Source: DASZQY01 sp963843565
Lineage (GTDB): Bacteria; Pseudomonadota; Alphaproteobacteria; Rhizobiales; Kaistiaceae
Assembly: GCA_963843565.1 (NCBI GenBank)
Contig: CAWJKY010000003.1
Coordinates: forward strand, 2,852,001 to 2,916,000
DNA length: 64,000 nt
Direction of reading: 5' to 3'
The translations under genes and the position numbers were made by a program. Positions within the stretch are counted from its first letter, which is position 1, and each line of letters opens with the position of its first letter. The notes below the pieces were generated by a model. That model searched no databases. It saw only the letters and a program-made list of their open reading frames with translations, and was not told where the DNA came from. Shown piece by piece: positions 43,785-54,300 of this stretch.

Positions 43785-46700
43785 TTGCCCACCAGAAACT
43801 CCAGCGAAGGCGGATCTGAGCATCCGGCGGATTGGGCTGCGAATTTGTCGAGCGACCGTCGATCTGAATCTGGCAAGAGTTCGCCGTCGACGCCATTAAG
43901 TCGGACATCCGTAGACGACCTCGGGCGTCGTTCCTGGCGATCCACAAGTCCACGCGCCCTCGACCCGCCAGACGTGCCCCAGCTCTCGCTCCCAAAGGGC
44001 GGCGGCGCGCTGAAAGGATTGGGTGAAACATTTTCGGTGAATCCATCGACTGGTGTCGCCGCTCTCACGGTGCCGATACACATAACGAGCGGACTAACAG
44101 GTGCGTCTCCCTCGCTGGCACTCGCCTATGGTTCCAGCGGTGGCAACGGACCATTTGGGATGGGATGGTCACTCGACGTTCCGCGAATAGCGAGGAAAAC
44201 TGAAAAGGGACTCCCCCGATATTGCGACGCTGATGATTCCGATGTGTTCATCTTGTCGGGAGCCGAAGATCTCGTTCCCGCACAGCGGTTCGATGGTCAG
44301 GGGTGGTCGCGCGATCAGCGAGCGGACGGTGACTTTGCGATCGATCGGTTCATGCCGCGTCAGGAGGGTCCGTTCGCACGGATCGAGCGGTGGAGCCATC
44401 GGACGTCCGGCGAAGTCTTCTGGACATCGACGACCAAGGACAATGTCACGAACTTCTACGGCAAGACGATCGCTAGCCGGATTGCCAATCCCAAGAGCCC
44501 GCGGCAGGTCTTCGCTTGGCTATTGTGCGAGACGCGGGATGATCGCGGCAATCTTGTGCGCTATCACTACAAGCCGGAGGACGATGCCAGCATTCCCAGC
44601 GTTGTGGCAGAGAAGAATCGACGCGCGGGGCAGGCGACCGCACAACGCTATCTGAAGCGGATCGAATATGGCAATCACGAGCCAGCCTTCTCGGAGCTTG
44701 ATGCTGTTTCGCAATTCCACTTTCAGATCGTCCTAGACTACGGCGAGCATGACGATCCCATGCCCACTCCGTTCGAGGCCGTTGCTTGGCCCTCGCGGTC
44801 AGACGCATTTTCCGACTTTCGCGCTCGTTTTGAGGTTCGCACCCGGAGACTAGTCCGGCGAATCCTCGTCTTTCATGCATTCTCCGATCCCACTTTCGGC
44901 CTCGGTCCATTGCCGGTCCTGACACATTCAACCACGTTCGATTATGACGAAAACGGAGTCGGCTGCCGACTGAGAGAGATCGCATTCGTTGGCTACGATG
45001 AGGCGGGCGTTGCCGTCGAACGGCCAAGACTGGCGTTCGAATATAGCGCCGCCGCGCCGGACCCAACCGTGACGTCAATTGATGCTGCATCTTTGGCGAA
45101 CCTTCCCCATGGAGTGGATGGCAGGCGCGCTCGCCTCACCGACCTCTACGGCGAGGGCGCACCGGGCATCCTGATCGAAGCGGCCGACACTTGGTATTTC
45201 AAGCGCAACGAAGGCGATGCGCGATTTGCGGCGCTGCAGCTGGTTGGAGAGAAGCCAAACTGGGCAATGATCGGATCCGGCGGGCAACTGACGCAGCTTG
45301 AGAGCGATGGTCAGCCGTACGCCGCGTCTTACACAGGGGTTCAAGGCTTTTCTGCGCGGGAAGACGATGGCGGTTGGGGTCCGTTTCATCCGTTCGCGAG
45401 TAATCCAACGATCGATTGGTCGGACCCGGCGCTCCGCCACGCCGATCTCGACGGCGACGGTCGTGCAGACGCCCTGCTGCTGCGTGACGAGCTCATCAGC
45501 TGGTTCAGAAACAGTGGACGCGCCGGCTACGAAGCGGAAATGAGAGTGTGGACGGGTGCGGATGAAGATGCCGGGCCTGCGCGAATCCTCCAGAATGATC
45601 TTGAGGGTGTGTTTCTCGCCGACATGGCCGGCGATGGCCTCTCCGCCATCGTTCGCATACGAAATGGCGAGATCTGCTATTGGCCCAATTTGGGGTATGG
45701 CGAGTTCGGCGCAAAGGTGACGATGGCAGATGCACCGGTCTTTGACTCGCCAGATCTGTTTGATCCCTCTCGCCTGCGGTTGGGCGACATCGACGGCTCC
45801 GGCACGACGGACCTGCTCTATCTTGGGCGCCACGAGACTGCTTATTGGATCAATCAGGCCGGCAACGGCTGGTCAGCGGCTGAGCGCCTCACGGTCGCGT
45901 TTCCGCGTCATGACCAGCTGACCACCGCCGAACTCGTCGATCTCTTAGGAATCGGAACTTCTTGCCTGGTCTGGTCATCCTCGCGGCCATCTGATCGGCC
46001 AAACCCGTTGCGCTTCATCGATCTCATGGGTGGGCGCAAACCCTATTTGCTCACTGGCGTCGACAACAATTCAGGCGCGCGCACGCAGATCACCTATGCA
46101 GCGTCGACTGCCTTCTACTGGGAGGACAGAAAGGCAGGCCGGCCATGGAGAACGAAGCTGCCCTTCCCCGTGCAGGTCGTCAAACGCGTAGATTCCTTTG
46201 ACGATATTTCCGGCGGCCATTTGGCCTCGCACTATTCCTACCACCACGGCTGCTACGACCGCCCCGAGCGTGAGTTCCGTGGATTCGCCGCTGTCGATCA
46301 GCTCGACAGCGAGACGGTTTCCGATCTTGCACCCGATCATTTGCCGCCGGTACTGACCAAGACCTGGTTCCACACTGGTACATGGGCAAATGACGGCGCG
46401 GTCTCGCGTCAACTGGCCAGCGAGTATTTTCAAGGCGCGCACGATCTCGCGGACAGCCTGATCGAAGGCGCCTCGAGCCCACGCGAGGCGCGTGAGGCGC
46501 GTCGCGCCCTTCGCGGACAGATGTTGCGCCAGGAGGTCTATGCGCTCGACGGTTCGGCCGAGCAGGACCGGCCCTATGTGGTGACGGAAAACCGCTATCT
46601 CGTGCGCCGTCTGCAACCGGCTGGGACGCACGACCGCGACTATGGCGTGTTTCTCACGCACAACATCGAGACGCTGACCCAGCATTTCGAGCGCAACATC

Positions 46701-49700
46701 GACGATCCACGTCTCCTGCACGAGATGATCCTCGACGTTGACGCTTTCGGCAACCCAGTGCGGAGACTGAAGGTTGCCTACCCGAGGGAACCGGGCAAGC
46801 GGCCGAGCGATGCGGCGCTTGCCGCCGTTGAGCAGGCGCAAGGCGTTCTGCTCGCGACGCTCGAGGAGACCGGGTTGACTCACGCTGTGGCGCAGAATGG
46901 CTGGTATCGCCATTCGGTCCCGGTCTGGAGCGTGGCTTTCGAGGTTGGGGGGCTCGCGCCGGCCGGCGCCATTCTTGAGCCACAAGAGGCGCGGCAAGCG
47001 ATCGACGCTATCGCGGGCTTTGTCCCGTTCGAACAGCAGCCAGACGGCTCGCTGCAGAAGCGGCTCCTGTCCGCCAGTGTGCACCTCTATCGCACGGACG
47101 CGAGCGCGGATGCTGATCCGAACGATGTGGGTACGCTGACGGCGGTTTCGCTGCCGCTCGGACAGATCGAGCAACGCGCGCTGCCCTACCGGACCTATCA
47201 GCTCGCGTTCACCGACGATCTGCTGACGCAGACCTTCGGCACCCGTCTGGCAGATCGCAGCATCGACCTGGGTGCGGAGGGCTACGAAGCACGCACCTTC
47301 AGCGTGACGGGGACCGACGGCGACGCCTTGGATCTCGCCGGCTGGTGGATTCCCTCTGCGTTGGACTCCTTCGCGCCCACCGGTTTCTATCAGACCGTCA
47401 AAAGCCAGGACGTTTTCGGTGCCGTTTGGACAGTGGCCTACGACAATGCTTGGCTGCTTCCCGTCGCCGTGACCGACCCACTCGGCAATTCGGTGCATGC
47501 CGCCCATGATTACCGCCATCTCGCGCCGAGCGAGATCACAGATCCGAACGGCAATCGCCAGCAGGCTGCCTATGACGCGTTCGGCCGGGTCGTGCGCACC
47601 GCGGTCATGGGAAAGGCGGGAGGGACCGACGGCGATAAACTGGCCGCACCGACCAGCACCATCGCCTATTCCGAGCACGAATGGCGGCTGAACGGAAAGC
47701 CCAACTACGTCCATACCCGGACAAGGGAAACCCATGGCGACCCGGCGACGCGATGGCACGAGAGCCGCCTCTATTCGGATGGGTTCGGCCGCGTGCTTGC
47801 TACCAAGACCAAAGTCCGGCCGGGCCGCGCTTCGTATGTGAACCCGTCCGGTCAACTCGCCAGCCAGTACGTCGATCCGCGCTGGGTCGGTTCGGGGCGC
47901 ACGCTCTACGACAACAAGGGCAACCCGCTTCGGAAATATGAGCCGTATTTCAGCACAACCGTGGACCACGAGGAGGAAGACGCGCTGCGCCTATGGGGCG
48001 TCTCGCCGGAGATCAAGTACGATCCGCTGGGGCGCGCGATCGAAACGCGGTTTCCCGACGGCACACTGTCGCGCGTGGTGTTCGATGCCTGGAGGCAGGA
48101 GACCTGGGACCAGAACGACACGATCACCGACCCGGCGAGCAATTGGGACAAGGCGTCAGTTGGCAATCTCACCGGCACGAAGAACGAGCGGGCGCTGGCG
48201 CTCGCCGAGGCTCACGCCAATTCACCGGCAATCGCGCATTTCGACACGCTCGGCCGGCCCGTCCTTACGGAAGAGGACAACAAGGACGCCGCGACCTACA
48301 AGACGCGGGTTGTTCTGGATATCCAGGGCAACCAGCGTGACGTCTGGGACGCCAATGCTAATTGCGCGCTGGCGCAGACCTTCGACATGGCCGGTCGGGT
48401 ACTGCACGCCGTCAGCAACGATGCCGGCGAGAGCTTTGCCTTGGCCGCCGCCGATGGTCAGCCGCGCCACAGCTGGACCGCGCGCGGTCACTACATCCGG
48501 CAGGACCACGACAGGCTGCGGCGGCCCACGGTCAAACGCGTGACCGACCCGGCGACAGGGGCGGAGACCGTCACCGACCGCGTCGTCTATGGCGACAATC
48601 TGCCCGGCGCCGCGAGCCACAATCTCATCGGCCAGATGCACATGGCGTTCGACGGCGCAGGCCTCGTGCGCGCGACGGACTACGACTTCAAGGGCAATCC
48701 GCTCTCCGCCGAGCGTTACATCTTTGTCGATCCGGTCGCGAAAGCGGATTGGAGTGCATTGCCCGCGGACGATCAGATCGACGCCTGGCTCATCGGCGCC
48801 GACCTGTTCGAACCCGCCTTCTCGACGGCATCCGCATTCGATGCGCAGAACAGGCCGGTGATGGAGCGTGCGCCGGACGGCAGCGAGACGCATTTTGGCT
48901 ATGACGAGGGCGGCTCCCTCAAGACGGTCACCGTGAAGTCCGTGCCCGGCACCGCCTCGGACACGGAGGCAGCGAAGGACATTGCCTACGATGCCAAGAG
49001 CCAGCGGATGGCGATCGAATACGGCAACGGCGTCGCCAGTTTCTACAGCTACGACGCCACGACCTACCGGCTGACCGAGATCCTGAGCACCAAAGCCTAT
49101 GGGCCCGACGCGGAAGGCAACCTTGCGCCGGCGGCGGCGCAGCCGAACCCACTGCAGCGCCTCGTCTACACCTATGACCCGGTCGGCAATATCGTCGAGA
49201 TCGAGGATCAGGCGCAGGACAAGGTGTTCAACGAAGGGATGGTCGAGCCGCGGCGCAAGTACGAATACGATCCACTCTACCGGCTGATTTCCGCGACCGG
49301 TCGCGAGCACAAGAGCCAGACCTCCGGAGGCGACCAGAGCAAGGTCCCGGAAGCGTTGGCTCAGACGATCCCCGCCAGCACCGACATGCAGGCGCTGCGA
49401 TCCTATACACAGCGCTATGCATACGATCCGGTCGGCAACATCAAGCAGATGCGCCACGTCGCGGCCGGCGGCAACTGGACACGCGACTATGTCTACGATT
49501 ACGAACGCAGCGCCCTCGGCATTGTCCCGGCGTTCGGCTCGCTATCTCATCCAGGCAATTCAAACCGGCTCTATTCGACCCAGCTTCAGGGCGCGGTTTC
49601 GCCACAGCTCTACGAGCACGATGCTGCCGGCAACATGCTGGCGTTGAGCAATATTTCCGTGATCGATTGGAACGAGCGCGACCAGCCGGAGCGGATGCAG

Positions 49701-51170
49701 ATCGGCGCGGTCGAGGCGCACTATCGCTACGATGCTGGCGGCGAGCGGACGCGCAAATTCATCGACAAGGGCAACGTCAAGGAGGAACGCATCTATCTCG
49801 GCGGCTTCGAAATCTATCGCCGCTGGACCGGTGGCGCGCTCGACCTCCGCCGCGACAGCCTGCATGTGATGGACGATCGCCGCCGCGTGCTGATGTTCGA
49901 GACGGGGAAGGACTCCGGAGGCGGGGTGGCTGCTGGCCTGACGCTCGTCCTGCGCTATCAGCTCGACGATCATCTGCAGAATGCCTGCATGGAGACGGAC
50001 GAAACGGGACTGGTCATCTCCTGTGAAGAATACCACCCCTACGGCACGACCGCGCTGAATTGGAGCAACACTGGGCTGAGCCAGAAACGATACCGCTATA
50101 CCGGCATGGAGCGAGATGAGGAGTCTGGCCTCGCATATCACGCAGCACGGTATTGTTTAGCTTGGTTGGGGAGATGGTTGAGCGCGGACCAGACCGGGAT
50201 ACACGATGGCGCGAACAGGTACGCCTATGTGAGAGGTAATCCCGTAGCTCAGATGGACAAAAGCGGCGAGCAGGCGGAAGGCAACCCCCCCTTAATACCC
50301 AGCATTCAACGTTGGGAATATAAGGATGCAGGAACGTTCGTTCCGTACGCAGTTCACAATCTGTACGCCGCATTCAACAATCAGGTATCCGCGCTTGTAG
50401 ATGCTGGATCAAAGGCGGCCATCGCCTCGTGGAACTTAGATTATGGCAAGATCGCCATGAGTATTTCGAATGCTGTGGAGAAGACTCTCGACGCGGCGAC
50501 CACCATCCCTTCGTGGAGTGAGTTGAAGTCAACGATGACGAGTGGAGCCTCTTGGGAAAACGCCATTGTGGGCGCTGCCACGTTCTATGTTGGTGGAGGC
50601 AGCAACACTATCGAGTCGATCTCAACGAAGATTACGAGCAAGATATCGGGCGTTTCTTCCGACTTGGCGGAAGCAAGAGTGAGTGTTTCTATTGCCGGCG
50701 ACACAGAACCTTCGGCGAATACGGTTCCCGCGGCAGCAGGGGAGCCAGCATCAACAAGTCAGCTCCCTGCACTTTCGCCGCGGCCCCCCGATGGCGGGGC
50801 GATCAAAGGTACGGGCCAGACAGAATTTGTGATGCCCGGGAGCTTTCTGCAGCGGACCGGATCGGAGGGGAGCCTATGGAAAGAGAATTATGGACCTAAA
50901 CTTAAAGGGGGCACCGAGGGGGGAAAATACTTAACTAAACCTGGGACCCCTTGGGAAGCAATCTCGTTACCTCTCAATCAGCGGTACGATCCGGTGAGCA
51001 TTTACGAGATCATGAAGCCTTTTGAAGTGCACACTAGCGGTGTAGCACCTTGGTACGGGCAGATCGGACTGGCAAAGCAGTTTGAGTCAGGCGTTTCGCT
51101 GAATGTATTGGCCAAACACAAGTTCGTGAAGCTGCGAAGCATTGAATGGACGATTCCTCCGAAGCGTTGA
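43785..51170 (+). CDS. Fused TcB-TcC insecticidal-type toxin protein with TNT-like C-terminal tip
   Basis: 2461 residues from TTG 43785, nine bases after GGAGG; the open frame upstream to 43686 is not protein-like. Order: SpvB domain (about 65-330, PQLSLPKGGGALKGLGETFS, GNGPFGMGWSLDVPRI); beta-propeller with FG-GAP-like blades (about 450-700, ADLDGDGRADALLL, GDIDGSGTTDLLYL); TcdB middle regions (about 745-1050); RHS repeats (about 1250-2100); RHS core (RYTGMERDEESGLAYHAARY, then GRWLSADQTG). The last about 300 residues are the variable tip, ending in a TNT-like domain. TcB-TcC forms a cocoon that shelters the tip and docks on the TcA pore. Confidence 0.93.
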   Translation: MPTRNSSEGGSEHPADWAANLSSDRRSESGKSSPSTPLSRTSVDDLGRRSWRSTSPRALDPPDVPQLSLPKGGGALKGLGETFSVNPSTGVAALTVPIHITSGLTGASPSLALAYGSSGGNGPFGMGWSLDVPRIARKTEKGLPRYCDADDSDVFILSGAEDLVPAQRFDGQGWSRDQRADGDFAIDRFMPRQEGPFARIERWSHRTSGEVFWTSTTKDNVTNFYGKTIASRIANPKSPRQVFAWLLCETRDDRGNLVRYHYKPEDDASIPSVVAEKNRRAGQATAQRYLKRIEYGNHEPAFSELDAVSQFHFQIVLDYGEHDDPMPTPFEAVAWPSRSDAFSDFRARFEVRTRRLVRRILVFHAFSDPTFGLGPLPVLTHSTTFDYDENGVGCRLREIAFVGYDEAGVAVERPRLAFEYSAAAPDPTVTSIDAASLANLPHGVDGRRARLTDLYGEGAPGILIEAADTWYFKRNEGDARFAALQLVGEKPNWAMIGSGGQLTQLESDGQPYAASYTGVQGFSAREDDGGWGPFHPFASNPTIDWSDPALRHADLDGDGRADALLLRDELISWFRNSGRAGYEAEMRVWTGADEDAGPARILQNDLEGVFLADMAGDGLSAIVRIRNGEICYWPNLGYGEFGAKVTMADAPVFDSPDLFDPSRLRLGDIDGSGTTDLLYLGRHETAYWINQAGNGWSAAERLTVAFPRHDQLTTAELVDLLGIGTSCLVWSSSRPSDRPNPLRFIDLMGGRKPYLLTGVDNNSGARTQITYAASTAFYWEDRKAGRPWRTKLPFPVQVVKRVDSFDDISGGHLASHYSYHHGCYDRPEREFRGFAAVDQLDSETVSDLAPDHLPPVLTKTWFHTGTWANDGAVSRQLASEYFQGAHDLADSLIEGASSPREAREARRALRGQMLRQEVYALDGSAEQDRPYVVTENRYLVRRLQPAGTHDRDYGVFLTHNIETLTQHFERNIDDPRLLHEMILDVDAFGNPVRRLKVAYPREPGKRPSDAALAAVEQAQGVLLATLEETGLTHAVAQNGWYRHSVPVWSVAFEVGGLAPAGAILEPQEARQAIDAIAGFVPFEQQPDGSLQKRLLSASVHLYRTDASADADPNDVGTLTAVSLPLGQIEQRALPYRTYQLAFTDDLLTQTFGTRLADRSIDLGAEGYEARTFSVTGTDGDALDLAGWWIPSALDSFAPTGFYQTVKSQDVFGAVWTVAYDNAWLLPVAVTDPLGNSVHAAHDYRHLAPSEITDPNGNRQQAAYDAFGRVVRTAVMGKAGGTDGDKLAAPTSTIAYSEHEWRLNGKPNYVHTRTRETHGDPATRWHESRLYSDGFGRVLATKTKVRPGRASYVNPSGQLASQYVDPRWVGSGRTLYDNKGNPLRKYEPYFSTTVDHEEEDALRLWGVSPEIKYDPLGRAIETRFPDGTLSRVVFDAWRQETWDQNDTITDPASNWDKASVGNLTGTKNERALALAEAHANSPAIAHFDTLGRPVLTEEDNKDAATYKTRVVLDIQGNQRDVWDANANCALAQTFDMAGRVLHAVSNDAGESFALAAADGQPRHSWTARGHYIRQDHDRLRRPTVKRVTDPATGAETVTDRVVYGDNLPGAASHNLIGQMHMAFDGAGLVRATDYDFKGNPLSAERYIFVDPVAKADWSALPADDQIDAWLIGADLFEPAFSTASAFDAQNRPVMERAPDGSETHFGYDEGGSLKTVTVKSVPGTASDTEAAKDIAYDAKSQRMAIEYGNGVASFYSYDATTYRLTEILSTKAYGPDAEGNLAPAAAQPNPLQRLVYTYDPVGNIVEIEDQAQDKVFNEGMVEPRRKYEYDPLYRLISATGREHKSQTSGGDQSKVPEALAQTIPASTDMQALRSYTQRYAYDPVGNIKQMRHVAAGGNWTRDYVYDYERSALGIVPAFGSLSHPGNSNRLYSTQLQGAVSPQLYEHDAAGNMLALSNISVIDWNERDQPERMQIGAVEAHYRYDAGGERTRKFIDKGNVKEERIYLGGFEIYRRWTGGALDLRRDSLHVMDDRRRVLMFETGKDSGGGVAAGLTLVLRYQLDDHLQNACMETDETGLVISCEEYHPYGTTALNWSNTGLSQKRYRYTGMERDEESGLAYHAARYCLAWLGRWLSADQTGIHDGANRYAYVRGNPVAQMDKSGEQAEGNPPLIPSIQRWEYKDAGTFVPYAVHNLYAAFNNQVSALVDAGSKAAIASWNLDYGKIAMSISNAVEKTLDAATTIPSWSELKSTMTSGASWENAIVGAATFYVGGGSNTIESISTKITSKISGVSSDLAEARVSVSIAGDTEPSANTVPAAAGEPASTSQLPALSPRPPDGGAIKGTGQTEFVMPGSFLQRTGSEGSLWKENYGPKLKGGTEGGKYLTKPGTPWEAISLPLNQRYDPVSIYEIMKPFEVHTSGVAPWYGQIGLAKQFESGVSLNVLAKHKFVKLRSIEWTIPPKR
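50276..51170 (+). other. Variable C-terminal effector region of TcC with TNT-like (NAD+ glycohydrolase family) domain
   Basis: After the RHS core the sequence drops in GC. The first about 180 residues are helical and then Pro/Ser/Ala-rich. The last about 115 residues match the pattern I recall for the tuberculosis necrotizing toxin (TNT): a TGSEG start, GGKYLTKPGTPWEAISLP, then VSIYEIMKPFEVHTSGVAPWYGQIG and a conserved Gln in AKQFESG. TNT enzymes hydrolyse NAD+ in target cells. The arginine usually present before SLP appears replaced, so activity is uncertain. Confidence 0.5.
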
Positions 51171-51332
51171 ATCGATCCGCGAATATGGCTATCCGGTCGC
51201 TGAAGGACTTTCGTCGATTTGCCATGGGGGACCGAAAGTTGACTCGCAGTAAGATTGATAGCAGCTAACGCCGCCGGCTCGCCACTCCTCCATGAGCTCG
51301 CTTGCGTGGAGCAATTACACAAGCGGCAGAGG

Positions 51333-54300
51333 TCAGGACTTTTCGTAAACGATCAGCACGTCGGTCACCCTGCGCAGCTCGCCCGCTCCGTCCGTCCACT
51401 GCAGTCCAGCGGCGCCGAAGTACATCATCGGCACCGTCGGCGAAGCGGAGGCCTCCGTAACCGGAACGTCGGCCAGCGCAACACCCACAAGCTCGAACAG
51501 TCCGTCCGCGTCTGACGTGAGGGCCCAGGCCTGGCTCGCGGCGTAGGTTCCGGTTGCAGAGCGGGCACGATAAGGCTGACGGTCCAGCCCTATAGAGGGT
51601 ATCACTATCGGAACAGCGGCGATCGGTAGTGGAGGCACTGCCGGCGGCGGCGGCGGAGGAAGCATGTTGGCTGCGACCGCTGCGGCTCCGTCCGCAAGGA
51701 ACGCGCGCCACTCGTCGGGGAAATCGTGGCGGAGCGACATCATCAGTGGCGGCGCGGTTTGGGCTGGCAAGTTGCGGATGACGTCCGCGCGGAGCAGATC
51801 CCCGCCTTCGCGCGCCGTATAGCTGAGCGCCAGGATGGCGTCCGATAGCGTGGTCGGGTCGAACTGTGCCTCTCCCGGCAGCTCCAGACGGAAGCGCGCG
51901 ACAACCCCGCAGCCCTCGAACGGCAGGTAACGCGGGTCCTGCATGCTGGTTTCGAACAGGCCGCCGTCGTTGAGCCCGGAGCTGGTGATGATCGACTGGA
52001 TGGCGTCGAAGCGGACGTCGGTCGGGTCGTCGTTGGGCTTCCACCGGATCTCATGGCGCAGCAGGGTCAGCTTGGCGTGCACGGGAATGTATGGACCGGT
52101 GACGCACGGAAGCGTCAGCGCCAGGGTCTTGATGCGGCGCATGTAGAGGCCGGGAAGATCGAGGTCGAACAGCCACTCGGGCAGCTCGAACTCGCAGGCG
52201 CCGGTCTGGATCAGCGTTGCCAGCGCCACCGGGTCGAGCAGGCGGAGCGAGACGCTGCGGCGGAGTTCGTATTCGCGCGTGTTGTGCTCGATATAGGCCG
52301 CTTCGAGCTGGCGGAGCTGCAGGCCGAGCGATTCGCCGGCGAGCAGGCCCTGCTTCTGTCCATCCCAATTACCAAACGTGACGAAGCTGTCGTCCGGACG
52401 ACCGAGTTCGAGTGCGTAGGCCGCCTGCGCCTTCTTGGCGAGGTCGTAGGCGAGCTTGTAGGCTTGGTAGTGCAGGCTGGAGAGCCGCGTCGCCATCCAG
52501 GAATAGAGGGCTTGGTTGCTGAACTTGGCCTTCATGAAGTCGAGGACTTCCTTCGACTGCTCGGTCTGCAGGTCGAGATTGGCGAGTTCCTGCTCGGCGA
52601 TGGCGGCACGGATTTCGGCGCCGACGATCTGCTTGTCGATCTGCTTCAGCTCCTCCGTGGCGAGCGCGATCTGTAGGTCCCACTCCTCCTTGCGGCGTTG
52701 GGCGCCGGCGACCTGACCCGACAGGCTCGATGCGGTAGAGGCGACGCCCGCGAGCGCACCCGAGACTGTCGCCAGGGACTGGGCCACATTGCCCAGACGG
52801 ATGTTTTTCGACGGCGACGGCACCGAGATATTCATATCAAGTAGATGCAATATCGAAGCAATTCCACTTCCGATTGCTTGGCCGGTGCTGAGGCCCAGGC
52901 TTTGGACTAGTTGCGCCATCTGGGCGATTTCCGCGGGAAGGAAGAATTTCCGCGCTTCGTAGGCGGCCTTGCGCACCTCCGTCATCTTGCGGGTCTGCGT
53001 CAGTGCTTCGATCTGCGCCTTGGCCTCGTCGATCTGCCGCTGGCGCACGTTCCGCATCGCCTTCTGAAGGTCGATCTCATGCTGGCCGCGGAGCTGCGCC
53101 ATCTGCTCCGAGTCGCGCTTTTCGGCGGCCGCCAGCAGCGCGCCGCCGAACGCCTTGACCTCGGCGGCAAACTCATTGGCCTTCTGCAACAGGTAGGTGA
53201 AGCGGTAGGGCGCCCGCGGCGCCGCGAGATCGGAGAGCACCTCGCTGATATCCAGCCCTGCGGCGCGCGCACGCACCAGGAGGCCCGGATCGATCGGCGG
53301 CGAGAATAATGCCAGGTCGCGGACCGTGCCCTCGATGTTCATGCAGTGGCGTATCTTGAACAGGCGGTCGCCGACGGTGTCCCAAAGCTCCAGCAGCTGC
53401 GGATTGTGCGGAATGCAGAAGTAGAGCGCCAACGCCCCCGAGGTACCGATCGCGCCGCTCTGCGCGCCGGCGCCTGGGACGATGTCGTAGACGGTCAGGT
53501 TGTTCTCCACCTCCACGGCAATGTTGGAGAACGCGTCGAGCTGCGCGCGAATCTCGGCGTAGGTCTTGGGCGCGGCGTCGGGTTTCGCGACCTCCTCGGG
53601 ACGACGGCCGAGAAGGTTGCCGGCAAAGACGTAGAGCTGAGTCGCCTCGTTGATGGATTCGCGGGTATCCTGCCGAAACAGGCTGTCGCCCCAATCGATC
53701 AGGATGCCGACGTACGTCATGAAGGTCCACAGCATGTAGCCGAGCGTGCGCATGGTGGCGACGCTGTGCGGATCGAACGGGTCCTGCTCCCACGCCTGTA
53801 TCTGGCGGATCAGGGCGTCGCGTCGCGCCCTTTCCTGCGGCGTCAACGCAGTCGAGAGCAGGAGCATCTGCGTGTCGATCTGGCCGAAGGCCTGGTAGTC
53901 ATAGAAGGGCTTCAGCATCCAGAATCGCCTGGCGTCGGCAGAGTCGTCCTGGTTGGTCGGATCGAAGATGTAGCCGACCCATTTCAGCGCCTGCTCGAAT
54001 TTGCCGTCCGCCCGCAGCCGTTCGGCGATCAGCATCGGAATATGGAAATAGATTTCCCAGAAATAGGGCGCTGTGGGCGAGCCATGGGTGAAATCCATTT
54101 CCTCGACAGGGTAGTCGGGATCAACGTAGCCGGACGGCTGATAGCGGGCCGCGAACTGGTCGTCGAACACCCGTTGCTGCCGTCGCAGACCATAGTTCGG
54201 CTCTGAGGCAGCGGCCTCCTTCGGGGCGAGAAGCGCGTCGATCCCGTTCGCGTTCAGCTCAGCCAGGTACAGCGAAACCCCTGGCACGGTGAAGTTGGTG

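Noticed and set aside
46071..47969. 632-codon minus-strand frame inside the Tc toxin gene
   Set aside because: Antisense to clearly conserved TcB and RHS sequence; Arg/Val/Gly-rich with no domain.
50885..50895. 11-base match to the switch repeat inside the Tc toxin tip
   Set aside because: Only GAATTATGGAC matches, with no left arm; consistent with chance.
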